Below are positions 52,233 through 59,885 of a stretch of 64,000 bases of DNA, in pieces; the stretch's first letter is position 1, and the number at the start of each line of letters is the position of its first letter. Source of the DNA: Bacteroidales bacterium (GTDB taxonomy: Bacteria; Bacteroidota; Bacteroidia; Bacteroidales; P3); assembly GCA_017618625.1 (NCBI GenBank), contig JAFZTV010000033.1, forward strand, positions 1-64,000. Reading direction: 5' to 3'. A program made the position numbers and the translations under genes. The notes below the pieces were generated by a model. The model saw nothing but the letters and a program-made list of their open reading frames with translations, had not been told where the DNA came from and made no database searches.

Positions 52233-52240
52233 CAAAAGTA
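52233..52240 (-). promoter_or_regulatory. minus-7 promoter box of the candidate small RNA
   Basis: TACTTTTG on the minus strand, with the first paired element starting 4 nt downstream. Confidence 0.45.
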
Positions 52241-52469
52241 CCACTTTCCGCTCTTCTAGATGCTATCTTTTGTGCCTCAATAATGTGCAATTTTGCACAT
52301 ACGCGACTGCATCGGCATTTTGAGGGCATTGTTTTTGCAATTTATTGCATGAAAATGACTTTTTCGAGGTTTTTTTGCACCATAACGACAGGCTGTTGGA
52401 TGTTTGAAAGGGGAAAATGCAAGCATCTGATTCAACCTTCCGCTCGCCGCACGCCATCTAGGACACAGG

Positions 52470-52689
52470 TGCTCTCTACCTGCTCTCTACCTCCTTTCTA
52501 CCTGCTCCAAAAGTGCATAACAAGTCCTACAAAAGTAAGACTATGCTAAGAGAAATCTAGGATAATACTAAGAGAAATGTAGGAGACGGGTAGGAGAAAT
52601 GTAAGACACAGGTAGGAGAAATCTACTACGCAACTAGGAGCCGCCTTCCGCCCGGATGGGACAGACATGGGACAAATCTGGGACGAAAC
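52470..52689. repeat. 11-bp phased array, 20 units
   Basis: Units tgctctctacc twice, tcctttctacc, tgctccaaaag, then taagactatgc, taagagaaatc, taggataatac, taagagaaatg, taggagacggg, taggagaaatg, taagacacagg, taggagaaatc and others to tgggacgaaac. All are exactly 11 bp. Most central units begin with TA; the flanking units begin with TG or TC. The 52241-52469 stretch has no recognised feature. Confidence 0.85.
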
Positions 52690-52898
52690 ACCCAAGGGAA
52701 ACCCGTGGTCGGGCGTCAAACGGCATCTGTCGCGGAGAAAACGGGCTTGTTTCGTAAAACAGCGGACGATTTTACCCATCTTCATATATATCTGTCGTTT
52801 GGAGATTTTTTTGCTGATAAATTTGTGTGCATTTTAGCCCATTTTCGCTCTGCAATCCACTGAGACAAAACATGAAACAGGGTCATCTCCGTATCAAA

Positions 52899-52931
52899 GC
52901 CGCTGCAAAGTCACTGCAAAGTCGCTGCGCA
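52899..52931. repeat. three 11-bp units (gtcRctgcaaa)
   Basis: gccgctgcaaa, gtcactgcaaa, gtcgctgcgca. The form resembles the gtcRtggtaaa units at 27582-27658. The 52690-52898 stretch has no other feature. Confidence 0.7.
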
Positions 52932-52972
52932 CGGATGGTGTGCAAGGAGGGTTGCCGCTCGGGGTCAAACGG

Positions 52973-53605
52973 CTAGTTCTTAGGCTCATAGGTCTGATAG
53001 ACCAGCACGATGCCGCCTTGGGGGCTCACCTCGAAGCGGTCGCCGAGCGAGGCGTTGAGGGTGCCCTGCCACAGTCGCGGCAGAGGCTCGTCGTGGATGG
53101 GATATTCGAGGCCCTGGGTGGTGATGCGGCAGCCGTGGGTCATGGAGAAGAGCGAGACCTGCTGCCGCGCAAAGCTTCGGAACACCGTGGGGCGGTCGAT
53201 GGGCGTCAGGACGCCGTAGTCGGTCAGCATGCGCACCTTGACCGCCGGAACCTCCTCGCGGAAGTCAGCCAAATGGGAGATGTTGCCTATTGTATGGTCC
53301 TCGCGGCGGCCGGTAGCACCGAGGATGCTGATGTCGGGCTCGGGGAAAGTGGCGATGACGTGGCGGAAAGCCTTGGTCTCGTCGTTGCTGAGCTGCTCCG
53401 AGATGCGTATGCACTCCACATCGGGCCTCTCCCCTATCGAGTCGAGGTCGCCGATGACGGTGAGCGGCACCGCGGTATCGGGCCGGTGGGCCATCAGCGC
53501 ATTGTAGGCACCGTCGCAGCAGACGATATGGTCGGCCTCGGCAAGCGCCTGCAGAGGCTGCGGAGCAGTAGGAAAGTCGCCGTTGCAGAGAATCACAATA
53601 TTCAT
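52973..53605 (-). CDS. thiamine pyrophosphokinase
   Basis: A 210-residue TPK. Start MNIVILCNGDFP, CCDGAYNAL, the catalytic DLDSI, LSNDETKAF and ILGATGRREDHTIGNI, all family hallmarks. It converts thiamine and ATP to thiamine pyrophosphate and AMP. It overlaps the PnuT-like gene by 4 bp and completes a transport-plus-activation operon controlled by a TPP riboswitch. Confidence 0.94.
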   Translation of the reverse strand: MNIVILCNGDFPTAPQPLQALAEADHIVCCDGAYNALMAHRPDTAVPLTVIGDLDSIGERPDVECIRISEQLSNDETKAFRHVIATFPEPDISILGATGRREDHTIGNISHLADFREEVPAVKVRMLTDYGVLTPIDRPTVFRSFARQQVSLFSMTHGCRITTQGLEYPIHDEPLPRLWQGTLNASLGDRFEVSPQGGIVLVYQTYEPKN

Positions 53606-54234
53606 TGGACGGAGTTTTGTGGATTGTTAGAAGCGTTGGTTGTGCGGTACGTTTTCCGCCACTTGAAGTAGCCCATTATGGCCACCACCAGATATACGGT
53701 GTACATGACGGCGGTAGCATACATGCCCGTCAGCAGGCCAAGCACCACCATGATTGGCTCGGTGGCGATGCCGGGAATCCACTGCTGGTACCAACGGCGC
53801 GAAAGCATGTACATCATCACGATGGAGAGCGCCGCGCTGAGGCCATCGAGCAGCGGATACTGGCTCTCTTTCAGCTGCATAAGCACAAACGTGAGCAGAG
53901 CGGTGAGCACCACCACAGCGCCTATCAGCGGCCATGCGTAGCGACGCGGACAGCTCTCGATGCGGGTTTCGCGCACCTCATCGGTTCTTGCCCTGCGCCA
54001 CGCCACAAAGCCATAAACCGACGCGACGATGTAGTATATGTTGATGGACATGTTGGCATAGAGGCCGTTGCGGAAGAAGAGATAGACATATACAATGGGC
54101 ATCAGCACACCAAAAAGCCACGTCCAGATGCTGGCGCGATATTCAAAGAAGAGGTAGGCGAGGCCTATGACCGCGCCCACCACTTCGATTGCATCGAATT
54201 GTAAGTTGCAGATTGTAAAGTAGAAAGGCTCCAT
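53602..54234 (-). CDS. pnuT: PnuT-type thiamine transporter (PnuC family)
   Basis: A 210-residue membrane protein with about seven helices, of the PnuC family (AIEVVGAVIGLAYLFFEYRA, INIYYIVASVYGFVAWRR, IMGYFKWRK). PnuC proteins carry vitamin precursors by facilitated diffusion and trapping by phosphorylation. Context with a TPP riboswitch, a TonB receptor and TPK says thiamine rather than nicotinamide riboside. It is 18 nt after the receptor gene. Confidence 0.88.
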   Translation of the reverse strand: MEPFYFTICNLQFDAIEVVGAVIGLAYLFFEYRASIWTWLFGVLMPIVYVYLFFRNGLYANMSINIYYIVASVYGFVAWRRARTDEVRETRIESCPRRYAWPLIGAVVVLTALLTFVLMQLKESQYPLLDGLSAALSIVMMYMLSRRWYQQWIPGIATEPIMVVLGLLTGMYATAVMYTVYLVVAIMGYFKWRKTYRTTNASNNPQNSVQ

Positions 54235-54252
54235 CTGTTTCAGCCCCTATTT

Positions 54253-56481
54253 CTACAAATTGACTATCAGACGGCCCATGAAGTTGATCCCAGGCTGCTG
54301 GTAGTAGCCGCGATAGAAGACTCCGCCATCCTCGGAACCCCAGGCAGAGAGGCGATAGTGATTGTCGAGCATGTTGTTGACAAGAAACTGCGCCTCAATG
54401 GAACTGGTGCCTTTTATCGGCCAAGTGTAGGAAACTTTGGCGTTGGCCACAAAATAGCCGTCCTGCCTCATCTCCTCGCGTGATGTATTGTCAACATACA
54501 TGCTGCCGACATACTTGCCCACAAGCTGCAGACGAAGGGTCTTCCAAGGGTTAAAGTTCAACATCAGAGCACCTATGATATTGGGCGACATGGCGAGGTC
54601 GGTGGTGCCTTTGTGGTAGTAGAGGTTGTAGGCGGTGTCGGACGACTCGTACTCATAGTCGATGACCTTGTTCTGGCTGAGGGTGAGGTTGGCACCGAAA
54701 TCGAACCAGCGGCAAGGTTTGTAGCCGCCTTCAAGCTCGATACCGATACGGTAACTCTTATCTACGTTCATCATGAGGGTATAGCCAGAGCTGCTGAGAA
54801 GTCCGTTGGGTGTGAGCTGATCTTTGTAAAGCATCGCGTAAACGTTGGCGTTGAACATATAGTTTTTGCCTTTTAATCCGTAACCAAGCTCAATGTCGAG
54901 CATGTGTTCGGCCTTCACCTCCTCTCCAATTTTAAGATGCTCCTTGATGTCGGATCGGTTGGGTTCACGGTTGGAGATGCCAGCTACAAAATATATGCGG
55001 TGCATATCGTTAAAGGCGTAGTTGATACCCAAACGCGGGTTGAAGAACGGATAGAAGTGGCTGTAGTACAGGCTTGAGGAATCAAGCTCGTAGTAATCGT
55101 CATCGGTGCCTGAGAAGGTGTAGTCAACAAAGCGCGCCTGAAGGTCGGCATAGATGTTCATGTGGTTGTCGAGCAAGTTGAACGAGGCCTTGGCAAAGAC
55201 GGAACCGTCAATTTTCACACCGTAATTGCTGTACCATTCATATACATCGCCATCGCTGTTAGGAAGACCATAGTATGTAAGCGTGTTGTATAGCGTCGAG
55301 TCTTTCGACCACAGCACATCTCCATAGTGGTTTCCTTTGAAATACGTTCCTGCTCCACCGAACGACAAATCTACAATCGTATTCTTGTATTTGGCCGAAA
55401 CCGTGCCTGTAAAGTTGTTTCCATCGGAAAGTTTCTGTGTGATGTAGTCGTCCTTGCCTATGCCTGTCAAGCCGAATTTCACAGGCTTTTTATTGTACTT
55501 GTAGTATTCGTCATATCCTTTTCCATGTGTGTAGTCGAACGCTGCATTGAGACTCCACCCCTTCACCAGCCGCTGCACCCAATAAAGCTGGAAATGCTGC
55601 TGGTCGTAGTTGTCGGTCTCGTTGCCATAGTAGCGCACATTCCCCAACTCGTCGTAGTATTCGCCTGCATCGTTATATCGGGGGTCTTTGTCCAAAGTCT
55701 CGGCATCAATGCCATTCCATGTGATGCCTGTCTTTTGATGGCCAATGATTACGATGGCTTTCAACAGAGTCTTGTCGTTCGACCACCCTCCTGTCAAAAA
55801 CAGCGAGTGTTGGTTGCTGAAGCCGTTGCGCACATAACCGTCGGTACCGTAGCCATTGTAGGCCACATCGAAAGCAAAGCCATGCTTTGTGCGTCCACTT
55901 CCTGCCGTGATACCATACTGTCTTGTATTGAACGAGCCGTATGCAACATCGGCTACAGCGTAAGGGTCGGCCGCAGGTGTGAGCGTCTGCAGGCTTATTG
56001 TGCCGCCCAGAGCCGCACTGCCGCCCACCGAGGTACCGACACCTCTCTGCACCTGCAGGTTCTGTGCCATGCCGCCCAGATTGGGTATGTTCACCCAATA
56101 GACGGCCTGACTCTCGGGGTCGTTGAGCGTGATACCGTTGATGTTCACGTTGATACGCGTGGCATCGACTCCACGTATACGAATCGAGGTGTTGCCCGTC
56201 TTGCCCTGCTCACTCTCCACAACCACGCTGGGTTGCAGTTCGAGCACGTAAGGCACCGAGATTTCGCCCTTGCGGTCGCTTATCTCGTCACGCGAAACGG
56301 TGGATGTAGTCATAGGTGTCGAAGCGTTCACACGGCTGTCTCGCACGATGACCTCTTCAAGCACTCTTACCGAGTCTTGTTTGTTTTGCGCCCGCAGCGT
56401 GGCAGGCAAAGAAATGGTTGAAGCGATTGTCGCCACAACGGCGACTGCTCTCATCGAGAGCATGAAAAAGTGTTTTTTCAT
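54253..56481 (-). CDS. TonB-dependent receptor for thiamine
   Basis: 742 residues from the ATG before KKHFFML, just downstream of the riboswitch. Signal peptide, plug domain with EEVIVRDSRV (TonB box region), IRIRGVDATRINVNINGI, then a 22-strand barrel ending in GINFMGRLIVNL. The receptor imports its ligand through the outer membrane using TonB energy. The riboswitch and downstream pnuT/TPK point to thiamine or its phosphates. Confidence 0.92.
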   Translation of the reverse strand: MKKHFFMLSMRAVAVVATIASTISLPATLRAQNKQDSVRVLEEVIVRDSRVNASTPMTTSTVSRDEISDRKGEISVPYVLELQPSVVVESEQGKTGNTSIRIRGVDATRINVNINGITLNDPESQAVYWVNIPNLGGMAQNLQVQRGVGTSVGGSAALGGTISLQTLTPAADPYAVADVAYGSFNTRQYGITAGSGRTKHGFAFDVAYNGYGTDGYVRNGFSNQHSLFLTGGWSNDKTLLKAIVIIGHQKTGITWNGIDAETLDKDPRYNDAGEYYDELGNVRYYGNETDNYDQQHFQLYWVQRLVKGWSLNAAFDYTHGKGYDEYYKYNKKPVKFGLTGIGKDDYITQKLSDGNNFTGTVSAKYKNTIVDLSFGGAGTYFKGNHYGDVLWSKDSTLYNTLTYYGLPNSDGDVYEWYSNYGVKIDGSVFAKASFNLLDNHMNIYADLQARFVDYTFSGTDDDYYELDSSSLYYSHFYPFFNPRLGINYAFNDMHRIYFVAGISNREPNRSDIKEHLKIGEEVKAEHMLDIELGYGLKGKNYMFNANVYAMLYKDQLTPNGLLSSSGYTLMMNVDKSYRIGIELEGGYKPCRWFDFGANLTLSQNKVIDYEYESSDTAYNLYYHKGTTDLAMSPNIIGALMLNFNPWKTLRLQLVGKYVGSMYVDNTSREEMRQDGYFVANAKVSYTWPIKGTSSIEAQFLVNNMLDNHYRLSAWGSEDGGVFYRGYYQQPGINFMGRLIVNL

Positions 56482-56484
56482 AAG

Positions 56485-56582
56485 TTTTCCTCCGCCGGTA
56501 TTGTCCGGATCAGGTTGTATGGGTATGTTCTCAGCTGTTTGGAGCGTCAACTCTCGCACTCCGCAGTTTTGCAGCACCCCAT
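56485..56582 (-). promoter_or_regulatory. TPP riboswitch (THI element)
   Basis: Minus strand has GGGGTGCT, CTGAGA, ATACCC, ACCTGATCCGGA, then TACCGGCGGAGGAAAA, in the order of the TPP aptamer. An extended P3 arm (TGCGGAGTGCGAGAGTTGAC) is present. It ends 3 nt before the receptor ATG, so it probably controls translation by blocking ribosome access. Confidence 0.97.
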
Positions 56583-56614
56583 GGGTTTATAAATAGTGTG
56601 AATTACGTATATTT

Positions 56615-57793
56615 CTAACTGTTTACTCTTTGATAAAATTTCCACCAAATGTCGGGTATCTTGTTGCCCAGCGCCTGCTCGTAGTCGTCATAAAGGCACG
56701 GAACCAGCAGCTTGCGCTTGCTCTCTCCGTTGGCCTCCGTCGAACACGGCACCTCTACCCACCAGCGGTCGCTCTTCTTGCTTTTGTAGAACACCACCTC
56801 CACGCCATGCTCCTCCAGCGGCACTATCACCTTGCGGTAGTTCTCCGTGTCCTTGTAAGGGTTGTCCTGCTTTCTCTTCCCCACGCCCTCTATGAAATAC
56901 CACAATGCGTGCGCCAGCAGATGTGCCGTCTGACCCGAGCTGTCGTGCATGGGCGAGAAATCGAAGAATCCTATCGAACTCGTCTTGTCACTCATACCCG
57001 CAAAACGCGCCAGCTGGCACATTTCCTCGCCATAGAAACCATGTGGCGACGGGTCGGTATTTGCAGGGGCGTCGCTCTGCCTTATCGCTCCGACGTCTAT
57101 GCTCACACAGTCCGCGTTTCTCAGCAGCGGCTCCGACCTCAGCATGTTTTCCCTCACCCAGCCCAGTCTGTAGGCATCGAACTTCAGCTCATCCATCAAA
57201 TCAACATACTGCTGACCCACAAAATACGTCTGATAGCCTATATTTGTGTAGTTGAACAGATAGTTCGGCTGCTCCATGATTACATATCTCAGCCAGTTGC
57301 GCGAATCCAGCTTCCGCTCCTCGTCTATATCGAAGCGCGGGTCTATCGCCGAGATGTTCATAACCTTCCCCAACTGCGCATAAGCCCTGTAAAGCGCCCA
57401 CGTATAGTCCTGTCCGCCGCCGAGAGCCACCACTATGCAGTTCTGCCTCAACAGCTCCATAGCCACCTCCGTCAGCGCCTGGCGCGAATCCTCTATCGTC
57501 GCACCCTGCACCAAGTTGCCCAAATCCAGCACCTTCACGCCCTCTTCAATCCCGGCCAACTGATACAGATAGCGCCGTATCATATCGGCCGCGTTGGCGC
57601 AATTCAGGTTCGTGGACGACCCTCGTCCGTCAGTGACTCCCACCAACACCACACACCTCTCGTTCACCACCGGAAAACGGCCTCCGTCTTTGTTGTAACT
57701 CGTAACAAGATCGCCAAGGCGTGGCACAAAATTGCCTCTCTTGTAGCCTATCTTGCTGATATCTATCGGTTCAAAATAACTGCTTATGTCCAT
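56615..57793 (-). CDS. arginase/formimidoylglutamase-fold protein with altered metal sites
   Basis: 392 residues from the ATG before DISSYFEP; the first possible ATG falls inside a promoter box. The ureohydrolase fold is visible (VVLVGVTDGRGS, VVALGGGQDY, SAIDPRFDIDEE, CVSIDVGAIRQSDAP). Metal ligands of true arginases are changed: GGGH is GGGQ, DxHxD is DPRFD, and DxD is DVG. It may not bind two Mn ions and could be a pseudo-enzyme. Related Bacteroidota proteins share this degeneracy. Confidence 0.8.
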   Translation of the reverse strand: MDISSYFEPIDISKIGYKRGNFVPRLGDLVTSYNKDGGRFPVVNERCVVLVGVTDGRGSSTNLNCANAADMIRRYLYQLAGIEEGVKVLDLGNLVQGATIEDSRQALTEVAMELLRQNCIVVALGGGQDYTWALYRAYAQLGKVMNISAIDPRFDIDEERKLDSRNWLRYVIMEQPNYLFNYTNIGYQTYFVGQQYVDLMDELKFDAYRLGWVRENMLRSEPLLRNADCVSIDVGAIRQSDAPANTDPSPHGFYGEEMCQLARFAGMSDKTSSIGFFDFSPMHDSSGQTAHLLAHALWYFIEGVGKRKQDNPYKDTENYRKVIVPLEEHGVEVVFYKSKKSDRWWVEVPCSTEANGESKRKLLVPCLYDDYEQALGNKIPDIWWKFYQRVNS

Positions 57794-57815
57794 CCAATCT
57801 GGATTTTTTCGCCTG

Positions 57816-57823
57816 CAAAGGTA
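57816..57823 (-). promoter_or_regulatory. minus-7 promoter box for the arginase-fold gene
   Basis: TACCTTTG on the minus strand, 22 nt before ATG 57793. Confidence 0.45.
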
Positions 57824-57858
57824 CAAAATTATACTGAAACAAAACTATCTACCCTCTC

Positions 57859-58671
57859 CTACTGCAGTTTGGCCCCCCACAGCAGTTTGTTTTGCAACGC
57901 CGTGAAGAAGTTCTGCCCTGGTAGTCGTATCAACCGCAGCGAGTGCGGATGACGGCTCACTTTCACCTCCGCGCCTCCGCGTATCACACATGACGATGAG
58001 TCCGTCCCCAACGTCAATTCGTCGCACGACTCGTCTGGCAGCAAACTTATGCTCACCTTGTCCGACAGCACTATTGGCCGCAACGTCAGCGTGTGCGCTC
58101 CTATCGGCGTTATAACCAGAGAGCCTGAATCTGGCGTCAGTATCGGTCCTCCGCAACTCAGCGAGTATGCCGTCGAACCTGTCGGAGTCGCCACTATCAA
58201 ACCGTCACCGCTATAGTTCGCCAAATACTGGCCGTTAACATACACCCTCACCCGCAAAAGCGCACTCCCCAACGGACGGTGAAGATAAACCTCATTCAAC
58301 ACAAAACCTGGTATCTTCCCTTCGGTTTCCTCGGCCTCCACTTTCAGCAACGTGCGTGTTTCGACGTTATAGTCTCCGTTTTTTAGGCAGTCCGCCATAA
58401 GTTCCACATCGTCGCGGTTGGCCGATGTCAGAAACCCCAGATGGCCGAAATTCACTCCGAGCACTGGTATTTTGCTGTCACCAAGCAGGTGTACCGACGA
58501 CAGCAACGTTCCGTCGCCGCCAACCGAAATCAGCGCGTCCAGCCCCTCTGGCAGCTTTCTGTTGTCACTCCCTACTATTTCTTCTGTCTCAATGCCACGC
58601 GACCCAAGACGCTCTGCCAACAAGGCTGTCGCCTCATGGTTCGGTGTTCTAGTGTAAAGTGCTATCTTCAT
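57859..58671 (-). CDS. nadK: NAD kinase
   Basis: A 270-residue NadK. GGDGT at 51-55 binds ATP phosphate; FVLNEVYLHR holds the conserved NE; YSGDGLIVATPTGSTAYSLS and the C-terminal HTLTLRPIV complete the fold. It phosphorylates NAD to NADP. It is separated by 21 nt from the T9SS cargo gene upstream. Confidence 0.95.
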   Translation of the reverse strand: MKIALYTRTPNHEATALLAERLGSRGIETEEIVGSDNRKLPEGLDALISVGGDGTLLSSVHLLGDSKIPVLGVNFGHLGFLTSANRDDVELMADCLKNGDYNVETRTLLKVEAEETEGKIPGFVLNEVYLHRPLGSALLRVRVYVNGQYLANYSGDGLIVATPTGSTAYSLSCGGPILTPDSGSLVITPIGAHTLTLRPIVLSDKVSISLLPDESCDELTLGTDSSSCVIRGGAEVKVSRHPHSLRLIRLPGQNFFTALQNKLLWGAKLQ

Positions 58672-58692
58672 AGTTTCTATTATTTTCGAGAC

Positions 58693-59862
58693 TTATTTCA
58701 AAAGCAGCAGCTGTCCTTTCTTTACTTGCTGCACCCCATCAACGCTGTAAAAGAGCAGATATACATACGCTCCGCCCTGCAATTCATGTGATTTGCTGCG
58801 GCCGGTGAACGCCTCGGCAGGGTCCTCGCTACGAAACACTCTCCTACCCGTCCGGCAGTATATGTCAAGTCTGTACTCGCTCACTCCTTCTGGAAGCATC
58901 CCCGTCGCACACGGCTGGAAACGGTCGTTGGGCGGCTGACCGTATATAATAGCGTTTGGCAGTGCAAAAATATCACCGCCTGCATCAATATCTCCGTGGT
59001 GCGAGTGGCTGCACTCTGTGTTCGACGTGTCGCTCACCGCCACCGAGGCAATATTGGAATAGGCATTGAGCCCCGACTCCTGGCCTCTCACACTCAATCT
59101 GAAATAACAACTGTCTTCCACTCCGTCTGGCATGGCGATACGTAGTGTGTTGCTTGCCGTAGAGTCCGCAAGGTGCCATTCGTACGGCTTCCCTACCGAA
59201 TAATACAAGCAATATTTCCCCATTCCTCCCGGCATATTGCGATAGTCGTTCCATTGTGCCGTCACCGTACCACCGCAGCTATCTGCACTCACACTGAGAT
59301 GCAAGTTGTTGCACGGTGGCGAGAGTTGGCTAGGATTTCCACAACTATCAATCGCAAATACCCTGAATGTTATCGGCTCCTCTTGATATGCCACCGCATA
59401 CCTAGTCCCGTACACCGTGTCTGGCGACACACACGGGCTGCCTGTACAAACAATATACCCCGCCACATCCCCCGACTCCGACGGCAGCCAGCTAACAACA
59501 ATACTGTCAGTCAATGTGTCAACCGTCACTATCTGTATGTCTGAATACTGCGGCGGAACCCCATCCGCAAACCATACCTCCGTCTCTATCGACATCCCTG
59601 CCCCATACAACAATCGGTAGTGTATCGTGTCGCCACAAACCGCCACCTTCACAGTGTCGCGGTACATGGCTCCATCTACCTCGCCAAGCGAACTATAGCC
59701 CACCTCGTATGGCAATCGGCGCATCAACTCAAGTGTACCACTTACATCTCGCCAGCGCAATTCCACATACATCCCTTCCCTCACCTGCGCACCTATCTGC
59801 TGCGCCCTCACCTGCGGAAGAACGGCTATCATAAAAAATATTATGTAAATGATTCGGCGCAA
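58693..59862 (-). CDS. secreted protein with T9SS type B sorting domain
   Basis: About 389 residues from a TTG start (59862) giving MRRIIYIIFFMIAVLPQVRA, a good signal peptide. The ATG at 59952 would overlap the ABC gene; the next ATG (59832) would shorten the signal. Several fibronectin-like beta domains follow. The end (FALPNAIIYGQPPNDRF, LDIYCRTGRRVF, GGAYVYLLFYSVDG, KGQLLLLK) is the gliding-motility-associated C-terminal (CHU_C) domain, which sends proteins through type IX secretion. Confidence 0.8.
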   Translation of the reverse strand: MRRIIYIIFFMIAVLPQVRAQQIGAQVREGMYVELRWRDVSGTLELMRRLPYEVGYSSLGEVDGAMYRDTVKVAVCGDTIHYRLLYGAGMSIETEVWFADGVPPQYSDIQIVTVDTLTDSIVVSWLPSESGDVAGYIVCTGSPCVSPDTVYGTRYAVAYQEEPITFRVFAIDSCGNPSQLSPPCNNLHLSVSADSCGGTVTAQWNDYRNMPGGMGKYCLYYSVGKPYEWHLADSTASNTLRIAMPDGVEDSCYFRLSVRGQESGLNAYSNIASVAVSDTSNTECSHSHHGDIDAGGDIFALPNAIIYGQPPNDRFQPCATGMLPEGVSEYRLDIYCRTGRRVFRSEDPAEAFTGRSKSHELQGGAYVYLLFYSVDGVQQVKKGQLLLLK

Positions 59863-59885
59863 ATGTCCTGACTTTTTGGTTCTAT

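Noticed and set aside
53605..54204. Long plus-strand open frame opposite the PnuT-like gene
   Set aside because: It is a mirror of a clear transporter gene with no hydrophobic pattern, family motif or plausible start context.
56482..56577. N-terminal 32 codons of the TonB receptor frame
   Set aside because: They lie within the TPP riboswitch; the signal peptide starts at the Met at 56481.
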